Assembly (NCBI GenBank): GCA_026391235.1
Contig: JAPLDV010000684.1
Span: 1-10,137 of the forward strand
Reading direction: 5' to 3'
Origin: Bacteroidia bacterium
GTDB lineage: Bacteria > Bacteroidota > Bacteroidia > Bacteroidales > UBA12481
DNA length: 10,137 nucleotides
Part shown: one piece after another, positions 1 to 6,807 of the stretch
Layout of the letters: every line of letters begins with the position of its first letter
Numbering within the stretch: the first letter of the stretch is position 1
The notes under the pieces: generated by a model
Database searches by the model: none
The model's input: the letters and a program-made list of their open reading frames with translations, nothing else
What the model was told of the DNA's origin: nothing
Translations under genes and position numbers: made by a program

Positions 1-2810
1 GATGATATTTGCTGAGCCAGGGCCATCCGTTCTTCCAGGCCGGCATCAATCTCATCCGGATTGGAAACCGGGAAATTTGTCAGATGAACCGAATGGGCCT
101 TGTTCCGGCCAGTTACGCTGTTCAGATCAAGGAACAACCGTTCGGAATAAAACGGGATCACCGGAGCAGCCAGTTTGGCAATAGTCTCCAGACAGGTATA
201 CAATGTTTGATAGGCCGAAATTTTATCGGAATCATAGTCGCCACCCCAGAATCGTTTGCGGCTCAGGCGCACGTACCAGTCGCTGAGGTTCTCCAGCACA
301 AAGTCCTGGATGGCCCGAGCAGCGCGGGTGGGTGAGTAATCATCGAGTTCAGTGTCGACTTCGCGGATCAGGCTGTTCAACAGCGATAATATCCATCTGT
401 CAAGCTCCGGCCGGTCTTCAACAGGAATCTCAGGTTCTTCATAGCGGAAATTATCGACATTGGCATACAAACTGAAAAAGGCATAGGAATTATAAAGGGT
501 ACCGAAAAACTTTCTTTTCACTTCATCCACCCCCGCAAGGTCAAACTTCAGGTTGTCCCATGGCGGGGAATTGGTGACCATATACCATCTCAGCGGATCG
601 GATCCGTAAGTGCGGATGACCTCAAAAGGATCCACACTGTTTCCCAATCGTTTCGACATTTTGTTCCCGTCCTTATCCAGCATCAATCCATTGGATACCA
701 GATTCTTGAACGATACCGAGTCGAACAGCATCACGGCAATTGCGTGGAGGGTGAAAAACCACCCCCTTGTTTGGTCGACTCCCTCGGCGATAAAATCGGC
801 TGGAAAAAAATGCTCCAGATCGTCCTTGTGTTCAAAGGGATAGTGCAGCTGGGCAAAAGGCATTGCACCCGAATCAAACCAAACATCGATCAGGTCGGTT
901 TCGCGGAACATTTTATCGCCGGTATCCGAAACCAGGTAAATATCATCCACATACGGGCGATGCAGGTCGAGCAGTGAATAATTGGCTTCACTGTTGTTTC
1001 CTTCAGCAAAATCTGCCAGCGGGTTGGATGCCATAAAACCGGCTGCAACGGCTTTATCAATCTCCAGCTGCAGCTCGGCCACCGATCCGATGCATTTGAG
1101 CTCGGTACTGTTTTCATTAGCCCAGATTGGCAGCGGGGTTCCCCAGTACCGCGAGCGCGAAAGGTTCCAGTCGACCAGGTTCTCCAGCCAGTTTCCGAAA
1201 CGGCCGGTACCGGTGGATTCGGGTTTCCAGTTAATGGTTTTATTCAGATCGATCATCCGCTCCTTCACGGCCGTGGTCTTGATAAACCAGCTGTCGAGCG
1301 GATAATATAAAATGGGTTTGTCGGTCCGCCAGCAGTGCGGATAATTATGCACATGCTTTTCGATGCGGAACGCCTTGCCCTGCTGCTTAAGCATTACACA
1401 AATCTCAACATCTGCCGATTCGGCTCCGGGAGCGAGATTTTCATCATATTCATTTTTCACGTACCGACCGGCAAAAGTAAGGTAAGTATCCTGATTAACA
1501 AATAGATCGACATATTCCTTATTCAGATTTTCAATCGGGAAAAACCGACCCTTACGGTCGACCAGCGGTTGTGTTTTGTTGTCGATATCATCCACCAACA
1601 ACGGCGAGATACCGTTTTGCCTGGCCACCCGGTCGTCGTCCGCTCCGAAAGTGGGAGCAATGTGAACGATACCGGTACCATCCCCGGTGGTGACAAAATC
1701 CCCGAGTATGACGCGGAACGCATCTCCCTTGGGTTGAACCCAGTTGATGAGCTGCTTATACCGGATTCCTTCGAGCTCCCTGCCCGAAAATTCCCTTATA
1801 ATCTCAAAAGGATGTTTCGCAGCATCGAAATAGTTCTTTACCAGGTCCTTAGCCAAAATAACCCTGATAGCCTCTCCGGAGTAGGGGTTAACGGTATCCA
1901 CCAGCACATAGCAGATATCCGGACCCACGCAAAGGGCCGTATTCGAGGGCAGGGTCCAGGGCGTGGTGGTCCAGGCCATGAAGAAGATACCTCCCCCTGC
2001 CCACTCAGGACCTCCCCCTGCCCCCTCCTTAGGAAGGAGGGGGTGAGCTTCGGCTTGATTTTCAGCATAATCCATAACGTCCCATGGAGCCCTCTTACCC
2101 CCCCTCCTTTCTACGGAGGGGGGTTGGGGGGAGGTCAGGAGGTTGGGGGAGGTACTTTCGGCAACCTCAAAGAGCGCAGTCACAGTGGTGTCCTTCACAT
2201 CCCTATAGCAGCCCGGCTGGTTGAGTTCGTGCGAGCTCAAACCGGTGCCGGCAGCAGGTGAATAGGGCTGAATGGTATAGCCTTTATATAGTAATCCCTT
2301 GTTATAGAATTGTTTAAGTATCCACCAGAGAGTTTCGATATAACGATTATCGCAGGTAATATAAGGATGATCCATATCTACCCAGTAACCCATTTTGTGT
2401 GTCAGATCTTCCCATAAATCAGTATACTTCATCACTTCCTTGCGGCAGGTATCATTATAATCCGATACGCTGATGGTTTTCCCGATATCATCTTTGGTAA
2501 TTCCGAGCATTTTCTCCACGCCGAGTTCAACCGGCAAACCGTGAGTATCCCATCCGGCTTTGCGCAATACCCGGTAGCCCTTCTGGGTTTTGTAACGGCA
2601 GAAAATATCCTTGATGGCACGCGCCATAACGTGGTGAATGCCGGGCAGGCCGTTGGCCGAGGGAGGACCTTCATAAAATTTGAAGTCGGGATAGCCTTCG
2701 CGGATTTCAAGACTTTTACGGAAAGTATCATTATTCAGCCAATAATCCCACATCTCCAGGTTTATGCCCGGAAGATCCAGCTGCTTGTATTCAGGAAACT
2801 TCTTACTCAC
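1..2810 (-). CDS. ileS: Isoleucyl-tRNA synthetase, C-terminus beyond window edge
   Basis: Cytoplasmic class I aminoacyl-tRNA synthetase that charges tRNA-Ile. About 936 codons are visible in one uninterrupted minus-strand frame. The N-terminus reads VSKKFPEYKQLDLPG. The nucleotide-binding signature appears as PPSANGLPGIHH at residues 49-60, with GIHH in place of HIGH as in Bacteroidetes homologues. GWDTHGLPVE follows, then the threonine-rich editing motif AWTTTPWTLPSNTA near residues 279-292, NLSRSRYWGTPLPIW, and KMSKR at residues 717-721. The anticodon-binding part has begun at the window edge; by comparison with family members of about 1,130 residues, some 240 residues lie outside. The start is GTG at 2808-2810: an in-frame TAA lies five codons upstream, and the nearby ATG at 2815-2817 is in another frame and stops after three codons. 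Oddly, about 55 extra residues (roughly 220-274), made of an inverted pair of palindromic repeats, sit just before the editing motif. Identification is secure; the exact start is slightly less so. Confidence 0.97.
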   Translation of the reverse strand, partial: MSKKFPEYKQLDLPGINLEMWDYWLNNDTFRKSLEIREGYPDFKFYEGPPSANGLPGIHHVMARAIKDIFCRYKTQKGYRVLRKAGWDTHGLPVELGVEKMLGITKDDIGKTISVSDYNDTCRKEVMKYTDLWEDLTHKMGYWVDMDHPYITCDNRYIETLWWILKQFYNKGLLYKGYTIQPYSPAAGTGLSSHELNQPGCYRDVKDTTVTALFEVAESTSPNLLTSPQPPSVERRGGKRAPWDVMDYAENQAEAHPLLPKEGAGGGPEWAGGGIFFMAWTTTPWTLPSNTALCVGPDICYVLVDTVNPYSGEAIRVILAKDLVKNYFDAAKHPFEIIREFSGRELEGIRYKQLINWVQPKGDAFRVILGDFVTTGDGTGIVHIAPTFGADDDRVARQNGISPLLVDDIDNKTQPLVDRKGRFFPIENLNKEYVDLFVNQDTYLTFAGRYVKNEYDENLAPGAESADVEICVMLKQQGKAFRIEKHVHNYPHCWRTDKPILYYPLDSWFIKTTAVKERMIDLNKTINWKPESTGTGRFGNWLENLVDWNLSRSRYWGTPLPIWANENSTELKCIGSVAELQLEIDKAVAAGFMASNPLADFAEGNNSEANYSLLDLHRPYVDDIYLVSDTGDKMFRETDLIDVWFDSGAMPFAQLHYPFEHKDDLEHFFPADFIAEGVDQTRGWFFTLHAIAVMLFDSVSFKNLVSNGLMLDKDGNKMSKRLGNSVDPFEVIRTYGSDPLRWYMVTNSPPWDNLKFDLAGVDEVKRKFFGTLYNSYAFFSLYANVDNFRYEEPEIPVEDRPELDRWILSLLNSLIREVDTELDDYSPTRAARAIQDFVLENLSDWYVRLSRKRFWGGDYDSDKISAYQTLYTCLETIAKLAAPVIPFYSERLFLDLNSVTGRNKAHSVHLTNFPVSNPDEIDAGLEERMALAQQIS
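1990..2153. repeat. Inverted pair of GC-rich palindromic repeats inside ileS
   Basis: Two related units of about 58 bp lie in opposite orientation, separated by about 50 bp. Each has the pattern ACCTCCCCC, spacer, ACCTCCCCC, then a hairpin. In the left unit the hairpin stem is CCCCCTCCTT/AAGGAGGGGG (2021-2030 with 2034-2043, 3-nt loop). In the right unit it is CCCCCCTCC/GGAGGGGGG (2099-2107 with 2115-2123, 7-nt loop). The whole block is in frame with ileS and encodes low-complexity peptide such as TSPNLLTSPQPPSVERRGG and LLPKEGAGGGPEWAGGG, which the family normally lacks here. It looks like a MITE- or REP-like insertion that keeps the gene open. Confidence 0.85.
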
Positions 2811-2837
2811 AAAATCATTGCTTTAAAAAAAAGTGCA

Positions 2838-2868
2838 CAAAGGTACAAAATTAGGGCTCAAGGCGCAA
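2838..2868 (-). promoter_or_regulatory. Probable ileS promoter (Bacteroidetes type)
   Basis: On the minus strand TACCTTTG (2845 to 2838) matches the Bacteroidetes -7 consensus TAnnTTTG exactly. A TTG at 2868-2866, separated by 20 bases, fits the -33 element. That TTG belongs to one unit of the CTTGCGC heptamer array. The predicted transcript start would lie about 20 nt before the GTG start of ileS. No experimental support is visible. Confidence 0.5.
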
Positions 2869-3039
2869 GGCTCAAGTCGCAAGTAAGGTAAAAAAGTTAA
2901 AACAAGTCAAATCAAGGAAAGAAAGTCAAGGGAGTGCCACCATTTTTGACTTGCAATAATTGCATGAGTCTTCAACCTACTTGCGCCTTGCACCTTACTT
3001 GCGCCTTGCGCCTTGCGCCTTGATCCTTTCGCCTTAAAC
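2854..3039. repeat. Inverted heptamer arrays (CTTGCGC family) between ribE and ileS
   Basis: The left arm at 2856-2883 holds four heptamers: GCTCAAG, GCGCAAG, GCTCAAG and TCGCAAG. The right arm at 2980-3039 holds about eight units of the reverse complement, based on CTTGCGC and decaying to CTTGATC, CTTTCGC and CTTAAAC. Positions 2854-2889 and 2992-3027 are inverted copies matching at 32 of 36 bases, so a transcript through them could fold into a long stem. About 100 bp of AT-rich sequence lies between the arms. The right arm runs into the last codons and stop of ribE. The stretch between the two genes holds no other gene. Confidence 0.85.
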
Positions 3040-3639
3040 TAATCCCTGCGCCTGCAAGATCCTTGCGATATACTTCCCTAAAATATCGAACTCCAGGTTA
3101 ACAACAGAGCCTGGCCGGAAGCAGTGGAAATTGGTCACCTGGTAAGTAAAGGGAATTATTGCGACCTGAAAGCTGTTGTTACGGGCATTAACAACGGTCA
3201 GACTAACGCCGTTGACGCAAACGGAGCCTTTTTCGACTACCATATATCCGGGTTGATCTATAACAGGTTCGAACTCAAAGGTATAGTACAAGCTGCCTTC
3301 GGCCTCATCTACTTTTGTACAGATTGCAGTTTGATCCACATGACCCTGAACGATGTGGCCATCGAGCCGTCCGTCCATTCGCATGCTCCGTTCGAGGTTC
3401 ACCTCATCACCTGCCTGCAGGAGGCCAAGATTTGATTTCTCGAGTGTTTCACGGATGGCAGTAACCGTGTAGGTTTTGTTTTCATTTTTTACAACGGTCA
3501 GGCATACGCCGTTATGTGACACACTCTGATCGATTTTCAGCTCGTTAACAAATGAGCACGTCATGGTAATATGAAGGTTATCCTGATCCTTCACCAGGCC
3601 AACCACCTTAGCTGTTTCTTCAACGATTCCCGAGAACAT
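3034..3639 (-). CDS. ribE: Riboflavin synthase, alpha chain
   Basis: Catalyses dismutation of two 6,7-dimethyl-8-ribityllumazine molecules to riboflavin and a pyrimidinedione, the last step of vitamin B2 synthesis, in the cytoplasm. The 201-residue protein has the family length and begins with the diagnostic MFSGIVEE. It contains two lumazine-binding repeats: SHNGVCLTVV (41-50) and CVNGVSLTVV (141-150) lie exactly 100 residues apart, GHIVQGHVDQTA spans 94-105, and the C-terminus has VNLEFDILGKYIAR. The ATG at 3637-3639 gives the canonical N-terminus. A TATTTTTG box (3665 to 3658) just upstream suggests its own promoter. It lies between the peptidase and ileS on the same strand, with repeat-filled gaps on both sides. 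Some annotators call the gene ribC. Identification is secure. Confidence 0.97.
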   Translation of the reverse strand: MFSGIVEETAKVVGLVKDQDNLHITMTCSFVNELKIDQSVSHNGVCLTVVKNENKTYTVTAIRETLEKSNLGLLQAGDEVNLERSMRMDGRLDGHIVQGHVDQTAICTKVDEAEGSLYYTFEFEPVIDQPGYMVVEKGSVCVNGVSLTVVNARNNSFQVAIIPFTYQVTNFHCFRPGSVVNLEFDILGKYIARILQAQGLV

Positions 3640-3657
3640 AGTTGATAAGATTTACTG

Positions 3658-3665
3658 CAAAAATA
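3658..3665 (-). promoter_or_regulatory. Candidate -7 box for ribE
   Basis: TATTTTTG on the minus strand matches TAnnTTTG and lies about 19 bases before the ribE ATG. No convincing TTG was found at the -33 distance, where the palindromic repeat at 3675 begins, so this is tentative. Confidence 0.4.
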
Positions 3666-3674
3666 GTATTTTTT

Positions 3675-3740
3675 GTCATCCCGACGAAGGTCGGGACCCC
3701 GTCCCAAACCGCGGCATTCGGCGGGAGCTCACCGCTCTGG
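3675..3740. repeat. GTCATCCC-type palindromic repeat between peptidase and ribE
   Basis: Begins GTCATCCC and carries the hairpin CCCGAC-GAAG-GTCGGG (3680-3685 with 3690-3695), followed by ACCCCGTCCCAAACCGCG. A homologous copy, hairpin plus CAAACCGCG tail, is found at 9429 at the end of upxY, and shorter relatives lie at 4156, 4207 and 8634. It separates the peptidase from ribE. Confidence 0.8.
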
Positions 3741-3764
3741 GTGTGGGTGTAGGAGTCCTCATTC

Positions 3765-5852
3765 TTATTCCTTAACTACAGAAAAAGCCTTCCTCCCCTC
3801 CACCTCAACCGTATACACTCCCCTCGCAAACGAATGCATTGGAATCTGTATCCGGGAGGAGGTGTAGGAGGTTTTTCCGGTATGCAACAATTGCCCCTTT
3901 TGATTAAATATCCTGATGTGCAAACCCTCCTCCGGCATAGTCAGTTCAACCGTTAACTGATCCGTAACCGGATTCGGATATATTTTAAGTTGCTGATTAT
4001 AAGGTATTTCAGCCACATTCAACACCACTGGATTCGCGGTACAGATCCACCTCTCCGGATCAAACTTCACTGAATCCACCTTAAACCCCGGATTAACCCG
4101 AAACACCTGTCCACTGTAGCTATGCTTAAGTACTACAGTAACATACGAAGCACTTGTCATCCCGGCGAAAGCCGGGATCCCCTCACGCTGCACTGAGCCC
4201 TTTTCTGTCATCCCCGCGAAAGCGGGGACCCCCTCGCTACGAGAGCGAAGTTCCGCAGCCGCTCCATTTCCATACAACCGTACAGGCAAATCCATCTCAA
4301 AAAAACTCACCGAAGGATCACTCGGCTCCTGTGAGATCTCCAGCTCCACCTCATTATCCGGATTCAGCCGGTATACTATATGATATTTCGGATACCCTTC
4401 CCCAAATATCCAGTCGTTGAAAAATTCACGAAAACTGGTATCAGCCACAGCTTCGGCATGGCGGATAAAATCTTCGGTTGTGGCATAGCCGTTGGCAAGT
4501 TTAGGATCGTATAAATAATTATTCATTGCCTTGAAAAAATTTCCGTCACCCATCTCCCAGCGCAACATGTGAAGTACCATCGCTCCCTTGCTGTACGACA
4601 GGCGGGAATCAAATATCCGGTCAATATTGGTTGTATCATAACAATAAACCGATCCACCCGGCTCCCGGATGACCCGGTTGATCGACAATCGTTTAAAGGG
4701 TTCCCAATAAATTCCCCCGAGATCATGCTCGTAACAAAGTCCGGACATATACGTTGCAAAACCCTCATTCAGCCAGATATCTTTCCATGACCCACAAGTC
4801 AGAAAATCGCCAAACCATTGATGTCCAAGTTCATGAGCCATCAATTCATAACCGAAACTGCCCATAAAACTCATCGTCTGATGCTCCATCCCGCCACCCC
4901 AGTTCCACTGCGCATGCCCATATCGCTCATCTGCATAGGGATATAGGCCAAACAGCCGGTTATACAATTGAAATGGCTTTACCAGGTTCGGAGTCAGGGC
5001 CCGGGTGTCACTCAGGGTTTCGGGATACACATAATTCAATATCTCGATGGAATCACCGGTTTCGAGGGGCACAAAATCAGAATAAACAGCATAGTTAGTA
5101 ACTGCAACACCAATCAGATAGGCAGCTATCGGGTGCTTGTGCTTCCACTGATAAATACTCCGGTCATCGCAGTGCTGTTCCGAAATGAGCATCCCATTGG
5201 CCGCGGCACGATTCCTCGGAGGTACCGTTATCACCAGGTGTACCGAATCGATCTTGTCGTTCAAATCCTGACTGCACGGCCACCAGTCCTTGGCTCCGTA
5301 AGGCTCCGAAAGGGTATATAATACAGGTACGTTATCATGTTTCGACAGCGCAAACGATTCCGTGCTGTCGTCAACGGGAATGCCCTGGTAGTCGACCATA
5401 ATGGAGTCCAGCTTTGTAAATGACGGATCCCGGATTAATGCGGCCGGTTGCCGGTTGCCGGTCACCGGTTGTGAGGGAAGTTGAATACTTATTTTATCAT
5501 TTTGATGGGTATAGGATGTTAACAGCTCACCATGGTACCGTATCGCCGTAACATGCAGATTGTTATGCATATCGAATGCGATCGACTGCTGATTATCCGA
5601 TTTGGGTACAAAATAGGTTGATACCGATCCGGTGATAAATCGCACGGCAGGATCGAGCGTGAGCAGTATGCGATGGAATTTGATATCCATCCCTGATCCG
5701 CTCAGTGAGTTATTGTTCTTTACGATTCTGAATGACTTTTTTAATGAAGTTGCTTTGCCTGCGGCATCCTGGTCGATCCACGAGAGGTTAAAATCCTGTG
5801 CTGCGAGAATTTGCGCCGCCAGACTTATCAATAAGATCAATTTGCGATACAT
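3765..5852 (-). CDS. Secreted M1-family zinc aminopeptidase with type IX secretion tail
   Basis: Predicted secreted metallopeptidase that removes N-terminal residues from peptides. The 695-residue protein starts with a signal peptide, MYRKLILLISLAAQILAAQ. An M1 N-terminal beta domain follows. The exopeptidase motif is GGGMEHQ at 319-325, a variant of GAMEN. The zinc site is HELGH at 340-344 with the third ligand E363 in WLNEGFA, matching the HExxH-X18-E spacing. Y420 is the likely transition-state tyrosine. Residues from about 615, including LKIYPNPVTD, match the type IX (Por) sorting domain, implying outer-membrane export or anchoring. It lacks the large helical C-terminal domain of classical PepN-like enzymes. 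Residues 531-568, with two copies of PAFAGMT, are encoded by two palindromic repeats and probably form an added loop before the sorting domain. Residues 128-137 are encoded by CCGGTTG heptamers. Three 21-bp repeats abut its start. The enzymatic call is secure; the substrate is unknown. Confidence 0.94.
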   Translation of the reverse strand: MYRKLILLISLAAQILAAQDFNLSWIDQDAAGKATSLKKSFRIVKNNNSLSGSGMDIKFHRILLTLDPAVRFITGSVSTYFVPKSDNQQSIAFDMHNNLHVTAIRYHGELLTSYTHQNDKISIQLPSQPVTGNRQPAALIRDPSFTKLDSIMVDYQGIPVDDSTESFALSKHDNVPVLYTLSEPYGAKDWWPCSQDLNDKIDSVHLVITVPPRNRAAANGMLISEQHCDDRSIYQWKHKHPIAAYLIGVAVTNYAVYSDFVPLETGDSIEILNYVYPETLSDTRALTPNLVKPFQLYNRLFGLYPYADERYGHAQWNWGGGMEHQTMSFMGSFGYELMAHELGHQWFGDFLTCGSWKDIWLNEGFATYMSGLCYEHDLGGIYWEPFKRLSINRVIREPGGSVYCYDTTNIDRIFDSRLSYSKGAMVLHMLRWEMGDGNFFKAMNNYLYDPKLANGYATTEDFIRHAEAVADTSFREFFNDWIFGEGYPKYHIVYRLNPDNEVELEISQEPSDPSVSFFEMDLPVRLYGNGAAAELRSRSEGVPAFAGMTEKGSVQREGIPAFAGMTSASYVTVVLKHSYSGQVFRVNPGFKVDSVKFDPERWICTANPVVLNVAEIPYNQQLKIYPNPVTDQLTVELTMPEEGLHIRIFNQKGQLLHTGKTSYTSSRIQIPMHSFARGVYTVEVEGRKAFSVVKE
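4156..4252. repeat. Two tandem GTCATCCC palindromic repeats inside the peptidase gene
   Basis: Two direct copies begin at 4156 and 4207. Hairpins are CCCGGC-GAAA-GCCGGG (4161-4176) and CCCCGC-GAAA-GCGGGG (4212-4227). The first continues into CTCACGCTGCACTGAG, a tail also seen near 8752-8769. On the coding strand they are read in frame as VPAFAGMT and IPAFAGMT, a peptide signature that commonly marks translated repeats of this kind. Together they add about 38 residues between the catalytic region and the sorting domain. Confidence 0.88.
5444..5471. repeat. Four CCGGTTG heptamers inside the peptidase gene
   Basis: Perfect 7-bp periodicity: CCGGTTG, CCGGTTG, CCGGTCA, CCGGTTG. It lies within codons for residues 128-137 (QPVTGNRQPA), likely a surface loop of the N-terminal domain. 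A short in-frame member of the heptamer arrays found elsewhere in the window. Confidence 0.8.
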
Positions 5853-5862
5853 AACTTCTTTA

Positions 5863-5930
5863 ATTAGCGAGCGTTAGCGAGCCATTTAGTGAGCGAAGCG
5901 AACCAATTAGCGATCGAAGGGAGCCAATTA
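5863..5930. repeat. Three 21-bp direct repeats at the 5' end of the peptidase gene
   Basis: Units at 5863-5883, 5884-5904 and 5905-5925, plus a partial AATTA, share the pattern ATTAGCGAnCGnnnnGAGCC. They begin 10 bp upstream of the peptidase ATG and so fall in its 5' untranslated or promoter region. The period of 21 is three times 7. No clear -7 box was found near this start. Confidence 0.8.
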
Positions 5931-6030
5931 CCCAATGCGCATAATGATAAAAGTGATAATTTTTTTTCAAAATTTTTCCATTTGCTCCTTTTGAATGCAT
6001 CTATATTATCAAAAGCCTAAAATTCATACG

Positions 6031-6228
6031 ATGAAACGCGATTCGGATTTGGCATGGGAACTGATCGGGCAAGATCCGGTGCTGCGGCTGGAGCTATTTT
6101 CCATAGAGCAGCACCACGCATCTGATGATGAGATGGTTGCCGAGCTGATGGGGTTCTTTGCCAGGATCGAGAGGGTGATCAAATTAACAGCGGTTTTAGT
6201 TGAAGAAGACTGTATGATAGTAAGATAA
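6031..6228 (+). CDS. Small protein of unknown function (65 residues)
   Basis: Not recognised. From the ATG at 6031 it reads MKRDSDLAWELIGQDPVLRL and ends VEEDCMIVR. The composition is acidic and rich in leucine, glutamate and methionine, and the spacing of hydrophobic residues suggests one or two amphipathic helices. There is no signal peptide or membrane segment. An in-frame ATG at 5995 would add 12 residues, but it lies in the AT-rich upstream stretch near a possible TTTG/TATATTAT promoter, so 6031 is preferred. It is divergent from the peptidase and lies 115 bp before the S23-family gene on the same strand, so the two could be co-transcribed. It may also be a chance frame. Confidence 0.5.
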   Translation: MKRDSDLAWELIGQDPVLRLELFSIEQHHASDDEMVAELMGFFARIERVIKLTAVLVEEDCMIVR

Positions 6229-6313
6229 GAGTTTCTTTCTTTTTCATCCCTTAGAACCGGATGCCGGTGTGAGTACTCCGCCGGCGCCGGGACTTTGGGG
6301 AATTGAAGAAGAG

Positions 6314-6334
6314 GGAAGACGGAAGACGGAAGAC
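6314..6334. repeat. Three GGAAGAC heptamers, left flank of the S23-family gene
   Basis: Three perfect units of GGAAGAC, the reverse complement of the GTCTTCC units that begin at 6726 on the other side of the gene. Just to the left are ACCGG-ATG-CCGGT (6256-6268) and the perfect palindrome CCGGCGCCGG (6281-6290), which may belong to the same element. The 115 bp between the small gene and the next start hold nothing else. Confidence 0.85.
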
Positions 6335-6343
6335 AAGATAGAA

Positions 6344-6721
6344 ATGGGGAGGATACGGAGCCATAATGATTTGATAATTTATCAGAAAGCTTTTCAGGTG
6401 GTGATGGAGATTTTCCAATTGACGAAAGGTTTTCCAAAGGAAGAGAGTTATTCTTTGATTGATCAGATCAGAAGGTCTTCGAGGTCAGTAGCCGCCAATC
6501 TTGCAGAAGCTTTTAGAAGACGGTACTATCCCAGAATGTTCGTTTCAAAATTAGTGGATTGTGTATCTGAAGCCGCTGAAACCCAGGCCTGGCTTGAGTT
6601 TTCGCATCAATGCCAATACCTCGGGGAACCCACCGCTGATAAATTAATCAAAACGTACGATGAAATCCTGAATATAGCAACCGAAATGAGGTCCCACCCC
6701 GAAAAATGGCAACCCTTTTAA
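6344..6721 (+). CDS. Four-helix-bundle protein, S23 / bAvd-like family
   Basis: A 125-residue protein starting MGRIRSHNDLIIYQKAFQVV. It carries the hallmarks of the 23S rRNA-intervening-sequence protein family: an aromatic, lysine-rich first helix (LIIYQKAFQ), then FPKEESYSLIDQIRRSSRSV and AANLAEAFRR in the middle helices, and ETQAWLEFS in the third. Members form small basic helical bundles that oligomerise and bind nucleic acid. Relatives are encoded inside 23S rRNA intervening sequences and, as Avd, assist diversity-generating retroelements. No reverse transcriptase, template repeat or rRNA sequence is seen here, so this is a stand-alone copy of unknown role. The ATG at 6344 gives the family length; the longer frame from GTG at 6269 would translate the GGAAGAC array. 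Inverted heptamer arrays lie 9 bp before the start and 4 bp after the stop, giving it the look of a small mobile cassette. Confidence 0.9.
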   Translation: MGRIRSHNDLIIYQKAFQVVMEIFQLTKGFPKEESYSLIDQIRRSSRSVAANLAEAFRRRYYPRMFVSKLVDCVSEAAETQAWLEFSHQCQYLGEPTADKLIKTYDEILNIATEMRSHPEKWQPF

Positions 6722-6725
6722 CCCC

Positions 6726-6781
<56 letters not shown>

Positions 6782-6782
6782 G

Positions 6783-6790
6783 TATCTTAG
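6783..6790 (+). promoter_or_regulatory. Possible -7 box for the YhbP-like gene
   Basis: TATCTTAG differs by one base from TAnnTTTG (coordinates to within a base) and lies about 18 bases before the ATG at 6808. No TTG stands at the -33 distance, which is inside the GTCTTCT array, so the call is weak. Confidence 0.3.
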
Positions 6791-6807
6791 CAAAAAAATC
6801 CTCGCTG

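Noticed and set aside
1569..2261. Long open frame on the plus strand opposite ileS
   Set aside because: It is antisense to a continuous, clearly recognisable ileS frame and its product is low-complexity across the repeat insert.
1838..2817. Possible frameshift in ileS suggested by several short open frames on the same strand
   Set aside because: Codon-by-codon reading from 2810 gives one open frame matching the family before, through and after the insert; the other frames are out of phase.
6269..6343. Longer start (GTG at 6269) for the S23-family protein
   Set aside because: The extra 25 residues translate the GGAAGAC array; family proteins start near the ATG at 6344.
6344..6721. Diversity-generating retroelement accessory gene (avd) or rRNA intervening sequence
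   Set aside because: No reverse transcriptase, template/variable repeats or 23S rRNA sequence in the window; only the protein family is shared.
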